A model generated the notes under the pieces. The model made no database searches and was not told the DNA's origin. It saw only the letters and a list, made by a program, of their open reading frames with translations. A stretch of 64,000 nucleotides of DNA, taken from Datura wrightii (lineage: Eukaryota; Streptophyta; Magnoliopsida; Solanales; Solanaceae). A program made the translations under genes and the position numbers. The stretch spans positions 152,766,001 through 152,830,000 of the forward strand of contig JASDFA010000027.1 in assembly GCA_035772735.1 (NCBI GenBank). Reading direction: 5' to 3'. Shown here one piece after another: positions 9,579 through 20,696 of this stretch (its first letter is position 1; every line of letters begins with the position of its first letter).

Positions 9579-11047
9579 TGTTCGCGCTCTGCTGCTCGGT
9601 ATATATTATACACCGACCCGCAAGTGTACGTGGTCAAACAAGTAATAAAGTGGCTAAGTAGCCAAGTATCGATCCAAGGAGGCTGCTCTAGATATGCAAA
9701 ACTGCCTACTTTACTATATCTCTATTCTATTTCTAACTATGTTAACAACAATCCAATCAAGATTTGAGTAAGTTTTGTTTCTAAACTAATTATCTACTAA
9801 AATTAATAACTACTATTTACGTTGAGTTTAGACAATGGATATGCACATGCCAAGGTTAAGAACGAGTAATGAACTTGATAATCATGATAATTTGGTCATC
9901 TTCTTCTTTATATTGCTAGCCAAGAACGTTTGCCTAGAAATTAAAACTTCCGTATTTAATTTCACTTTAGCTTCATAAACCATTCGTCTACATTTCTGTG
10001 ATCAAATGCAATTTATGACCTAACACTACAATTCCGGTTCCTAAATTGACTAATACGGCTTTCAAGTATATTTCTATCAAGAAAGCACATCAAAACCCAA
10101 TTTTCCCAAATCAAGTTAAGAACAATACCCTATTAATTCACAACTTTCCAATTTCATTCTCTCTCGAGTGAAATTGGACTTTTTAGATATACATTAATGG
10201 TGGCCAATCAAGAATGTAATAAGCACAAGAATTAATAGAACAACATGCAAGAAGAAGAAGAAACCATATCAATTATTACCAAGAATCATTACACAAGTTC
10301 AAAACCTCAGCAAGAAAGGAATTAGCCACTCATTCTTGGATTAATCATCCTAGAATGAGTGTAAATCATGCATACAATTGAAGGAAAAGAAGAAGGGGAA
10401 AGAAGAAAACTCTTATCTTTTCTATTCTTCAACTGCCACAAAACCACGTTCCTCTCTCCACTTCTGAACTCCACCAAAAAAAACTAAAACTAAAAGAAGA
10501 CCCTTTTAAAAATAACCTAAGTGTGTTATTTATACTAGTGGGAAATTTTTCCCAGAATAACAAGCAAAGTGTCACGGAGGTCAACGCGGAGCACTGCCTC
10601 CGTGACACGGCGTGGACGCGGACCCTCTCTGGAAATTTCAGGGTCCGAATAATTGGCTTCAACGTGGCACGGAGGCCATCGCGGAGCCCTGTCTCCGTGC
10701 CACGGAGCTGTCGCGATGGCTCACTGGAATCTGCCAATTAATTTCCTCTCCAGGCAGTGTGCTACCGCGATGGCAGCGTGGCACGGCGCCATCGCGGAGC
10801 CAGTGTAAAATGTGCCATCCGAGGTCTTTTCCACGCTCGCATCCAAGTCCAACTCCGACATAAGTCCAACACGCATTTTTTGCTCCTAAAAATCACATTA
10901 TCCTGCAAAACAAATGCTAATCATGTTGGTTAGTATAAATTCGCATTTTATTGCCAAATACATGATATTATATACACATTGCACAACAAACAAGGTAAAA
11001 ATGGTACGTTTGAGTATCACTTGGGCATATAAATCTGCCCAAGATCA
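9579..11047 (-). repeat. A1 5' LTR
   Basis: 1469 bp with TG...CA ends, next to the primer site on one side and GTACT on the other. The TATA box is at 10534-10526 (minus). Two perfect GC-rich inverted repeats lie upstream of it (10569-10608 and 10664-10703). Confidence 0.93.
10526..10703 (-). promoter_or_regulatory. A1 LTR core promoter with two upstream inverted repeats
   Basis: On the minus strand TATAAATAA (10534-10526) lies 34 bases downstream of a 12-bp perfect inverted repeat (GTGTCACGGAGG 10569-10580 with 10597-10608). A second repeat, GTGGCACGGAG (10664-10674) with CTCCGTGCCAC (10693-10703), pairs fully although the arm differs from the first repeat at one base, matched by a change in the opposite arm. 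Confidence 0.7.
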
Positions 11048-11052
11048 GTACT
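11048..11052. repeat. Target site duplication of A1, right copy (GTACT)
   Basis: Matches 1063-1067 exactly and directly follows the CA end of the LTR. Confidence 0.93.
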
Positions 11053-11731
11053 CCAACTGTTTTCTCCCAACTGCATTCATAAACATATCAATTAACACTA
11101 AATACAACTTTATTTCAAAAGGCAACGTCACTTTCGATATAGTTTATAGCCTAAACTTAGGCTTATCGAAAGACGGCCAGAAACTCGCTATTTTTCAGAA
11201 GTCCAGAAGGGAGAAATATTCACTTCACAACTAGGAACACATAGACACTAGTTTAGAGCAATTCCACTTACCTTAGCTCGGTGGCTCGACGATTCGTCGG
11301 CCGTATTTTACGAAACTGAATCCGTAGGAATGCTCTCTGCTGCTAAATACCTCCGTATCTGGAGTTAATTTGAGTTTGGGCAGCGTTTGGCAGCGTAATC
11401 GAACGATAATTTATATTCCCTCTTCGGCTTCCTCTGTTTTGCTGCGCTTTCTGGAAATTATATGAATGATTAATGAATTTCAACCGAAGTGGGGCTTATA
11501 TACTTGGGCCTGAACCTGGGCAACGTGTCACGGAGCCATCGCGGAGGCCTCACCTCCGTGACACGCTGCCATCGCGGAGGGGCTCTGCCTCGGCTCCTCC
11601 CGCGATGGTTCGACGGGTTTCTCGTCCGGTCTTTTTCCCCGGGCCTTTCTCTAGCACGTATGGCCTTCAAATATGCTTAACCAATGTGCAAATAGGTCAT
11701 CTAGGTGCCGGGAATTCTACGGGGTAAAACA
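11053..11731 (-). mobile_element. T1 LTR fragment, U3/R part
   Basis: Continuation of 1-1062 across A1. On the minus strand it begins TGTTTTACCCC at 11731, has the GC-rich inverted repeat at 11525-11564, a TATA box at 11502-11495, then a leader with a strong splice-donor-like CTAAG|GTAAGT at 11272/11271. No coding sequence is recognised. It is inserted in T2 at 11731/11732. Confidence 0.6.
11495..11564 (-). promoter_or_regulatory. T1 promoter: TATA box with upstream GC-rich inverted repeat
   Basis: On the minus strand TATATAAG is at 11502-11495. Twenty-two bases upstream is the perfect 11-bp inverted repeat GTGTCACGGAG (11525-11535) with CTCCGTGACAC (11554-11564). The arms are the same as in A1 and A2, although the rest of the LTR is unrelated to theirs. 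Confidence 0.6.
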
Positions 11732-13486
11732 TAAGGTATGCAAATCAATGCTTAAAACATACAAGTTATAGGAATGGGGACATCATGATCATAAAACTAA
11801 AACTACATGTATATTGTAAGGCTCAATATTTCAATAACATATCCATAAACCCATCAAGTCATAACATGCGGAGAAAAAATTTCATAATCACAACTTGAGC
11901 CAAAATAACATAATCATGCATATTTCAAAATCATGAGGAACAATGGGAGATTTCTATAACCGACATACTCCACAAGAGCACACATGATGTCCGACTTGTA
12001 CGCCTAGTCAGGAGTCCCTTCATACCTTGCCAAGGGTATGAACCATGAAGGCGTGATATCACTCATCAAGGTCCCGTAGGGCATAGGGGACTGTCACTGA
12101 GGAGGTCCTAAACATAATCCTACGGTGGCACGTAGTTTTGAGATTTGGAGCATAACCTAGGCCCTGAACCTACTTTATCTTAAGTACTACTCCCAAAACA
12201 TGCAACGTTCTCATAGAAATTCATACATGACATGCATAGCTAGTTAAATCATGAGAATCATATCATGCTTGATAATTCATTATACTGGCCATGGAATTGG
12301 GCCCGTGAATCAAAAAATATCATAGTATAATTCATGAGCAACATGTGGGAATTGCCCATAGTTTCAAACATACTTGACATGTTTAAAATCATAAGAAAAC
12401 GATCCTGCTAGCATGGGAAATTGAACCTTGAAGACACACTTAAAAATGTAAGAGAAACTTGTTCATGCTTTCGGGATCATCTTGACCATGAAATTTACTA
12501 AATATTTTCCCATGATAGGAAACCATACTTTTAGAGATTTAAATCATGAAATATAGAATAAACAAGTAAAATCAGCTCAAATAAATTCGAAATTCATAAA
12601 TTTGACATGCTACTATAAGCGCATTTCAAATTTTAAGGGATCACAAAATTAATAAAGACCCATAAAGTACTTGTAACTTTAAGCATAGATTAGGGAGAAT
12701 TTGTGCATGAGTAGGGAATAAACTACCCATTCAAACCCCACATACCGTGAAATTTCGTGATTCCCTACTCCCTTGAAGAACCCTAAGTGAAATATTGAAG
12801 AACTTGAAGAAACTGGCTTGAAACCCTTCCCGCTCCTCTTCTATAACACTTATAATTGATAAAATGAACTTCACAAGAGTTTTCATCCCTTAAAGATCCT
12901 GTTTCGACCTCAAAATGACGTGGTTTAGGGCTCAAAAGCATAGAAAAGTCGAGATTACCCTTATTGAAATTTCCCTGAAAAGCAGTTCTGGCCCAGACCA
13001 TGAGTCGTGCCACGAGTCGTACCACCAAGTCAGGACTCGTGGTTACCTCTCGTGGTCACTTCACACTTTTTCCCAACTTTCTGAATTTTGCCACGACTGG
13101 TATACCATGACTCGTACCACCATCCTACGGGTCGTACTGTCAACCGTGGTACCATCCATCCAAACTACTATGACTTAACCACAAGTCCTCACCATGACTC
13201 GTTGATTCATTCTACGAGTTGTACCATGACCCGTGATGAGTCACTCTTGGCACCACTGAGATATTCATCACGACTCCTAACCACGAGTCGTACCTTCTCA
13301 TCACAATTCGTAGGACTACCTGTGACAGAACCTTTAGGATCTTGATTTCATCACGACTCGAGTCACGGGTCGTAGGTCCTCACCACGACTCGTACTTCAA
13401 GGAGTACTAGTGCAAGTTCCAAGTTTTTCTACTATTTTCCAACTTCAACTCCCGTGTTCATTCATAGGCCCTTCCAGGGTATTATA
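11732..13486 (-). mobile_element. T2: truncated Tekay-like LTR, inserted head-to-head with T3 pol
   Basis: Reads as the reverse complement of the T3 LTR type. The block around 11990-12200 (shared CTACGGTGGCACGTAGTT and AGTACTACTCCCAAAACAT words) corresponds to 15460-15760 in opposite orientation. On the minus strand it starts TATAATACCC at 13486, missing the first bases expected of the LTR. Its distal end is cut by T1 at 11732. It directly abuts plus-strand integrase sequence at 13487. An array of ACGASTCGT-like words lies at 12995-13400. Confidence 0.7.
12995..13400. repeat. Array of ACGASTCGT-like near-palindromes in T2 U3
   Basis: Exact copies at 13012-13020, 13283-13291 and 13384-13392, with many one- or two-base variants between them (for example CATGACTCGTACC and GGACTCGTGG). 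Spacing is irregular, about 15-60 bases. Confidence 0.7.
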
Positions 13487-14061
13487 GTGAGGCAGCCATG
13501 ATAGGACCTAATTAGGTTCATGAGGCCATGGTAAAGGTTCAGTTGATAAGGGACTAGTTGAAGACCGCGCAGAGTCGTCAGAAATCATATGCTGATGTGA
13601 GGAGGAGAGAGTTGGAATTTGAGGTGGATGATTTGGTGTTTCTAAAGGCATTTCCCATGAAGGGAGTCATCCGATTCAGAAAGAAAAGGAAACTCAGTCC
13701 CCGCTATTTTGGTCCCTACCGGGTTATGAGAAGAGTTAGTAAGGTAGCGTATGAGTTGGACTTGCCATCAGAATTGTCTTTAGTTCATCCTGTCTGTCAT
13801 GTATCGCTTTTGAAAAAGTGCTTGGGTGATCTAGCTTTAGTTGTTCCGGTGGAAAGTGTTGGTGTGAGAGATAGCCTCAATTATGAGGAAATTCCAGTTG
13901 CAATCTTGGATCTCCAGGTTCAAAGGCTGAGGAATAAAGAAGTAGCTTTAGTAAAAGTGTTATGGAGAAATCAGCATATCGAGGGAGCTATGTGGGAAGC
14001 CGAAGCGGATATGATGGCTAAATACCCTCACCTGTTCCCTACCGGCTCAGTTTTAGTTTGA
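13487..14061 (+). pseudogene. pol: T3 integrase C-terminus with chromodomain
   Basis: Open from 13558 to 14061 (167 codons), and recognisable from 13487 with in-frame stops (TAG twice). Seen in order: the end of the integrase core linker (KTAQSRQKSYADVRRRELEF), the DNA-binding SH3-like part (VDDLVFLKAFPMKGVIRF, KLSPRYFGPYRVMRRV, YELDLPSELS), then a chromodomain-like C-terminus (RLRNKEVALVKVLWRN, MWEAEADM). The chromodomain marks a chromovirus; Tekay/Del type is inferred from the C-terminal AKYPHLF ending. It would direct integration. Everything upstream is cut off by T2 at 13486. Confidence 0.85.
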
Positions 14062-14270
14062 GGTATCAGTTTTGCCTGAATTCTCTAATAAGTTTCCATG
14101 TTTGGTTCATGTGCACCAGTTTGACATATGTTATGATAGACGTATGTGATGTCTGAATTCAATTCAGCTATGTAGTTCTTTTCGGAGGTAGTCATTCCGT
14201 CAGTCTTTCGTTTACATAATCAGTATTTGCATATGATGAATGTATGATTCTGAGTTTTATGCGTGTTACT

Positions 14271-14306
14271 AACATTCGAGGATGAATGTTCCCAAGGGGG
14301 AGATAT
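14271..14306 (+). promoter_or_regulatory. T3 pre-tract hairpin and polypurine tract
   Basis: AACATTC (14271-14277), loop GAGGAT, GAATGTT (14284-14290) form a perfect 7-bp hairpin. It is followed at once by CCCAAGGGGGAGATAT, the polypurine tract, which abuts the LTR at 14307. Confidence 0.8.
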
Positions 14307-16404
14307 TGTTATACCCCATGAACCCAAAGATCAGACTCGGGAGTCAAAATGGTGAAAAATTGAAATTGCGCACCAGGTCACAGGACGAACCGTGAAGTGT
14401 CTCGTGAGGAGTGACCACGAGTCATGGTCAAGTAGGGAGGTGAATTGTTCTGGGGGTCACCACGGGCATGACCATAAGTCGTGGTCAGGCCACACAACTC
14501 GTGAGATCACCCGTGGCCTGGATTAGATGCAGGGCAAGGATAGTTAGGCAGTGTAGACCACAGATGGTGAGCACGAGTCATGGTCACTCACCCAGATTCA
14601 TGGTGTCCTCCATGGGGTCCCAGGGTAGAATTTTTACAGTGTACCTCATGCTCAGTCAATGAGTCGTAGTCCCTGGAGATGAGTCTTTCAGTCCCTCGTG
14701 GGGACTGGCATTCAGCAAAATTCTGCGATTTAAAGGGTTTTTCCGTAATTCCTAAGTCCTAGGGTCTATACAACTTTGTTTTAACATTAAAAAGAGTCGT
14801 TTAAGAGGGAATAGTGTAGCCTAAGTCCTCATTCATGCATGGAAAGGTTTGGGAAGGTGACAGAAGGATGATCTAGGTGATTTCAAGGTGTTCTTCATCA
14901 ATTTCTTCTTGAGCAATCTAGGGGAGTTAAGCACTAGCTATTCTCAGGTATGTAAGGCTATCAATGGGTGATTTCTTCCACACCCATGCCTATCCTCTAT
15001 GATTTTAACAAAATCCTATTAAAAGCTCATGGGGTTTTGAAGATGATTTCTATGAAAATCTAAAGATTTGATAATGGGTTTTTGTGATTTTTGATTCTCA
15101 TCAAAATCTATGGGTTTTAATCAGATTTTTTTTTAAAATTTATCTATAATTTTATCGATTTCAATTTCTATGCAATTAAGCCTAAATATGCATGATCCAT
15201 GGTTTATCGATTATGATCTACTTTTCTATTATTAATACTTGAAAGCCCAACATGAATTATGAGTTAAATTGTGCATTTAATCTAATACCCATCATGATAT
15301 TTATGAATTTCAAGCTATATGTATGATTTATGTGTATGAACCTTATGAATCATGAATAATACTTTGGCCGACTCACGGGCCTCGTTTCATGGCTAGTTCG
15401 CGTATGTATAAATATGTTTATGATTATCATGATTTAATCAGCTCATGAATTCATGTATGATATACTATGAGCACTACATATGTTTTGGGAGTAGTATTGA
15501 ACACCGAGTAGGTTTAGGGCCTAGGTTCTACCCCAGGTCTCATAAACTACGTGCCACCGTAGGTATGATGGGACCTCCTATGGGACTGTCCCCGACCCAA
15601 ATGGCCCCTTTTCATGGTGATATCAGACTTTCATGGTCCTACCATTGGCAAGGTACGGACACCCTCCGGACTAGGGTTAAAAGTCGGGCTTCATGTGTGC
15701 TCATACAAGGTATGTTGATTAAGAGAATCTCCCACTGTTCCTCGTGATTTATGCACGTTTATGATTATTTATATGGACTCAAGTCATGTTAAATAAGGAT
15801 TTTCTCTTATGATTATGATTATCACTGTATTACAAATGTTTTGGTAAACCTTGAGCCTTGTGATATGTTATGATGATTTACGATACGAGCATGATGTCCT
15901 ACCCTTATGATTATTTATGAGATTTTTATATTTTAAATGTCTATTTTGCTTACTTTGCATACTCAGTACATTTCAAGTATTGGCCGCATACTTCATATGC
16001 TGTATCATTTGATGATACGGGACCCTGCTCTCAAGCTCACTCTCCTCAGTAGCTCCTTAGAGTTCACTGTCACCTTATTTGTTGAGTCCTCATGTTTCCA
16101 GAGCCATATGTTTAGACTCTATGGTTTTCTTTCAGTTTCAGCATTGTTGGGTTAGTTGGGGAGTTGTCCTATCAGCCCGTCTTTCATGATTAGAGGCTTT
16201 TCAGACTTCAGGTTGTATTCAGCCGTCATGTATGGATTGTGTACTTTCCGTTCTTTGTGTTTTCGACATGTTTACGCTTTCTTATGTTAAGTCTTGTTCT
16301 TATGAGATTGAATTAGATGTACGCTCATGCCATGAGTTGACTTGGGGTCTCTCGGCGCTCCTTGTCCTGTGTCTACAATCCGTGTGTACGCTTGGGTCGT
16401 GATA
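14307..16404 (+). repeat. T3 3' LTR
   Basis: Begins TGTTATACCCC after the polypurine tract and ends near GGGTCGTGATA (16404), where CA is expected, so one terminal base has changed. About 2.1 kb. It carries an ACGASTCGT-like array near its 5' end. Open stretches inside it show no protein family. Confidence 0.75.
14395..14725. repeat. ACGASTCGT-like array in the T3 LTR
   Basis: About ten degenerate copies (CACGAGTCATGG, CATAAGTCGTGG, CAATGAGTCGTAG and similar) begin some 90 bases from the LTR 5' end. This is the same relative place as the array in T2. Confidence 0.6.
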
Positions 16405-16578
16405 GTATAAAATAGTACTTGGGTGTATAAATATGCCCTAGATCAATTGTAGTTTGCAGTCAGTTACTCCGTCAGGTTTCAGCTTTAGATATTCAGTATT
16501 CGGGATGACAGTCTTTTTTCCTAGATTTTCAGTATGTTCTTTCACATTCGAGGATGAATGTTCTCAAGGGGGATACAT
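16405..16578 (+). mobile_element. T4 internal 3' end (hairpin and polypurine tract)
   Basis: Resembles 14162-14306 of T3: ACATTC (16544-16549), GAGGAT, GAATGT (16556-16561), then CTCAAGGGGGATACAT before the LTR at 16579. The rest of T4 is cut off on the left by the T3 insertion. Confidence 0.7.
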
Positions 16579-18722
16579 TGTAACACCCCAAAAGTTCCTA
16601 AGATCAGACCCTAAAGTTCAAACGGAGAAAATAGGAAATTCTGCACTAGGTCACGGGATGAGTGGTCTAGTGACCCGTGAGAAGACTTCACGAGTCATGA
16701 ATTGACTCGTAAAGTAGGGGGAGTTGGTAGGAGCTCATGGTTATGGGGTAACCCCGAGTGTAGCAACGACTCGTGGTCAAGGTAATGACTCATTAAGTTA
16801 GTCGTGGTCAGGAGAAGATTGGATGTTTCATTTTTGTGCAGTGTTAATTACGACTCAGTCACCACGAGTCATTAGGTACAACATGAGTCATGGTGCTCCT
16901 CATGGTGACTGGCAATATAAATATTCCCTATATTTTAGTATGGGTGTTTTCGTAATTTAAGCCTCTAGGTCCTAAACTACATTGTTTTAAGCTCAGTTAG
17001 AAGGGTTTTAAGAGTACTTAACGTATCATAAGCCTTTCCATTCCATGCATGCAAGGTTAGAGTGCACAATTGAAGATCAACATTGAGAATTCCCTAGGTT
17101 CTTCCCCAAATCTATTGGGCAATCAAGAAAGGGTGTGAAATCAGATTTATCCAGCTATGTAGGTTTATGAATGGGAGTATTCCTTCACTTCCATGCCCAA
17201 ATCCTCTTCTAAATTCATGTAATTCAAGGTTGATGAATCTACAGGGATTTAACCCAAATTTATAAAATTTTCTAAGTATCTATCATGGGTAAATTCTATT
17301 CATGTTTCTAATGTTGTTTTAAGATTCATAGGCATATTTTATAGTGATTTTAATTACAAATTTATCATTTCAAAGTCTTACAATTATGATGCCCAATTAT
17401 GAAAGATCATGAAAAGTTGAGATTATGATCTATGTTTTCAAGTATGATGAATGTCTATGATGAAAGTATTATTTCAGATTACCCATGTTTATATCCATGA
17501 TTTTGACTATCTCAAAATATGTATATGTTTGGGCAAGCCCATATGATCAAGCATGTTTCATGATTTACTTCAATTTCATGTTATTAGCTTACCACATGGT
17601 TTTGGAGTCTAGACTCCCACTTTTCAGCTTGTGGTATGGTTTGAGCCGAGGCTCCTCATGATATCTTTTCAGATTATGCATGTACAATTATGATTTAGCT
17701 TCATCACAAGATGATGGTTTAGCTTCGTTGAAAATGATGGAGAGCATATGCATGTTTTTTGGTATAGTGTCTAGCACCGAGAAGGCTAAGGTTTTAGTTA
17801 ACCTTGTGCTTTAGAACTACGTGTCGGTGTAGGTATGTTCAGATTATTTGGGACCTCCCATGTCAACTTTCCCTGCATCAGAGGGGCCTTCAGCTTGATA
17901 TCGATATCATGGTAGCGTCTTTAGCCCAGGCAAGGCTTTGGATGGATCTTCCCACTTGAGCGTAATAGTCGGGACCACTTAAGCTATATCATGGTAATGT
18001 CAGTTATATGACGAGTCTCCCATTGTTCATCATGATTTGAATTATGCATGTTCGTCATTCATGATATTATGTTTTCAATAGGTTTGACCCCATGTTTAGT
18101 TTTACTTATGATTATCAGTTTCAGATTTTGGTCATTCGAATCAGTTATGATATTTAGTTAGGTTCAAATCATGCTTTCAGATGATAGCATGCAAGCCTTA
18201 CTCTCGTAATCTTATGATGAAATGTTTTATGTTATGCATGATTTTTAATTTAGTTAGGGGCTTTACTTATTCTAGCATGCTCGGTACATTCCAAGTACTG
18301 ACCGCATACTCTATGTTGTATAATTTCATGATATAGGCTCAGATTTTTAGGTGATGTCCCTTCATTAGCCAAATCCTAAGAGTTAGTATTTCTTAGCTTA
18401 TTGGTGAGTCCTGATCTTTCGAGGAACTTCTTTCGGTTTATTTTCAATTTCAGTTTATTAGTGAGTTAGTTGGGGTCTTATACCATCAACTCATCAAATT
18501 TTAGAGGCTTATCAGAAATAGTATTTATGTAACTTCGATTCCATGTTGTGTATTCCGTTGTTCAGATTGTTATTAAATTTTCAGACTTCCGCTATTTAAA
18601 ATGTTAGATTTCTGCATTTACTATGTTAAGCCTCAGTTATCATGTTCATTGCGTGGGTTGTCCTGGAGCCATTTATGGTCCTAGGTTCTATGTCTAGATT
18701 CGTACCTGTTTAGGTCTTGACA
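16579..18722 (+). repeat. T4 3' LTR
   Basis: Starts TGTAACACCCC and ends GTCTTGACA at 18722, 2144 bp. An array of ACGASTCGT-like words lies at about 16665-16915. Shared Tekay-like words (GTAGGTATG, GGGACCTCCCAT) follow around 17820-17860. It is followed directly by A3 protease coding sequence, so T4 is inserted in A3. Confidence 0.75.
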
Positions 18723-19030
18723 TTCAAACCGTTGGGCTTGGGAGCCCCCACACCAACTAAAATGCAGCTACTAATGGAAGGATGCACCGTGAAGAAGCTA
18801 GTGGAGATCATTCATGATTATCTAGTAAAGGTGGAAAGGTTTATTTTCCCAACTAACTTCATGATCTTAGATTGCAAGGAAGATTTGAGGCACCATCATC
18901 TTGTGGCGACAATTCTTTGCCACTGCGAGAGCTCTAGTGGATGTTGAAGCCGGCCAATTAAAGTTTAGTCTGAGCAAAGAAGAGGTAACATTCCATGTCT
19001 GTAAGGCAATGAGTAGCCTAATGATTTTTG
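18723..19030 (+). pseudogene. A3 retropepsin remnant
   Basis: The frame from 18723 reads LGLGAPTPTKMQLL, DYLVKVERFIFP and FMILDCKEDL, then after a stop and shift a segment ending VTFHVCKAM. These align in order with the A1 protease (LGLGSPRPTT, DVLVQVGSLIF, DFIVLD). The catalytic end lies on the far side of the T4 insertion, outside the window. Several stops and shifts; not functional. Confidence 0.7.
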
Positions 19031-19095
19031 TGTAGTCTCAGTGATTGATATGGACGCTGAGTTTCTTGATGAATTTTGAGTAGTCAAGACACTTG

Positions 19096-19229
19096 CATCG
19101 TGCTGCGACATTAAATCAGGCAGTGCATGGAAGGAAACCAATGAGGTGGTTTGGTGAAGTTTGAGTAACCGAAATACCTGCATTGTGCTGTAATGTTAAA
19201 TCAGGCACTTCTTCGGAGGAAAACCAATT
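19096..19229 (+). repeat. A3 post-protease block, tandem duplicated (about 85 bp period)
   Basis: Two decayed copies (19096-19143 and 19181-19229) share TGTGCTG...TTAAATCAGGCA and end in AGGAAA(A)CCAAT. They correspond to the conserved block after the protease of A1 (6985-7034) and the ORF of A2 (25161-25211), with the hairpin eroded. Confidence 0.6.
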
Positions 19230-19235
19230 ATCTTG

Positions 19236-19898
19236 AGTAATGTCTGTTGAGTGTTCATGTGAAACAAAAATTGATTGGTGAAAATTGCAGTGTAGGTCTG
19301 GACTACGAGCCTCAGCTCAAGTTGTGATATGGTGGTACGGTTCGTAATCCTATCTGTACTGAGAAGCAGAGACTTCTTCAGATGTGGAAGTTCATACTAA
19401 AGTTGGTCATTAGAACCGTACCTACATGGTATGAGTCGTAGTACTTGCCGCAATGATGAAGTCTCTTAAGTGACGAAGTGCAGAAATTTTGATCTACAAG
19501 TCATGGCATCTTGTTACGAATCGTACCGCACACTCATAGGTATCCAGGTAAGTTCTCTAATTCTCCAGGTACTAATATAAGGGACGAGTCATAGGTATGA
19601 TTAAATGAAAGACTCCTGTTATGATTCGTGATAGGCCAATTAAATGAAAGGTCCTATCTGATGCCACTCAACCCGGATTTTTAAATCCGCCCAGAACCTA
19701 TTTATAAGCAAAAAGGTTGAACCTAAATTTCCCACACAAGTACAAACACAAACCCATGATCATCTCCCCTCAATACTCACTCACTTCTAACTCATGCCCA
19801 CTCCATGGAAGCACAAAATTTTGCAATAAATTAGCAAGTATGAGTTGATTTCCTATTCTACATCTCAAGCAAGCAACAACCCATCAAGAACTTAGCAA
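19236..19898 (+). promoter_or_regulatory. Predicted internal promoter and first exon of A3
   Basis: Holds TTTATAAG at 19701-19708 with ACGASTCGT-like words upstream (about 19395-19640). Downstream is a C/A-rich leader and a donor-like CAA|GTAAGT at 19898/19899. This mirrors the internal promoter of A1. No coding potential is seen. Confidence 0.4.
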
Positions 19899-20691
19899 GT
19901 AAGTTGAAAATGTTCATCCTTCTCTCTTGCTAGTAATGGCCAAACAGTCATTGTTAGTCCTCCACTCAATGAAATGAAGTGGAGGAATATGATCATAGAC
20001 CACAACAGATCTTGTAGTATGGGTATGGGAAATTAACATGCTAAATGAATTTAAAGTGCTTTAGGTAGTGAGTTACTGGGAATAATTCATGTTGGGGATT
20101 GAGTGGGTAGTTGAGTATTGTGTATTATTGAACTAATGGGGTTGGGAAATCTAGGTACCCACCTTAAAACATGTTTGCTTACATATATGGTACTGCACAG
20201 GATGAGGACAGTCTTCACGAGTCATCCAAATTCCCGTGGTTTCTTATTACGACTCGTAGGATGATTCATCAGGACTTTCCCAAGGTATTAAGTTTGAAAA
20301 ACCAGGGTAGGGGACTCAGTATAATTCATGGTATCTGACTATGAATCATACCAAGTGGTTGTACCAAGAAATGGGAAGGGTCAAAGTAAAAAATCTAAAT
20401 CAGGACCCCTGGTACGACTCATAGCATCCCACTACAAATCGTGATAATGAGTCGTACCAAAATACATAAAGTTCAATTCTCCAAATTTCATCATACGACC
20501 ATTAATATGAACCATAGCATCCTCTACGAGTCATACAATGAGTTGTGACTGTGAAAAAGAGGCACAACGAATCACAGTACAAATTATACCAACTGAGTAT
20601 GACTCTTATTCATGAGCCGTAGTAAGATATTGAACAAGATATTTTTATCTTTTTTTCCTTGAGATCCGATATAATAACCTCTTCTCCATAG
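19899..20691 (+). other. Predicted 5'-UTR intron of the A3 extra ORF
   Basis: GTAAGT at 19899 and CTTCTCCATAG at 20691, after a pyrimidine run, would remove 793 bp and place ATG five bases into the next exon, exactly as in A1. It contains further ACGASTCGT-like words (exact copy 20249-20257). Confidence 0.42.
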
Positions 20692-20696
20692 GTGCA

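Larger units (their letters stand above)
1068..11047 (-). mobile_element. A1: complete non-autonomous Athila-type LTR retrotransposon
   Basis: About 9.98 kb on the minus strand. It has two LTRs of equal length (1469 bp), a perfect GTACT target duplication, a primer site matching plant tRNA-Asp (9555-9572) and a polypurine tract (2537-2550). In element order it carries LTR, gag, protease, a conserved hairpin block, an internal promoter with GC-rich inverted repeats, a 5'-UTR intron, an ORF of the putative plant transposon protein family, a purine-rich 3' region and LTR. Reverse transcriptase, RNase H and integrase are absent, so it must be mobilised in trans. By eye the LTRs differ at about 20 positions, so the insertion is fairly recent. 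gag and the extra ORF already carry nonsense and frameshift lesions. Confidence 0.92.

Noticed and set aside
15445..15747. 100-codon open stretch in the T3 LTR
   Set aside because: Internal to an LTR, no homology recognised, and the same segment occurs inverted in T2 without an open frame.
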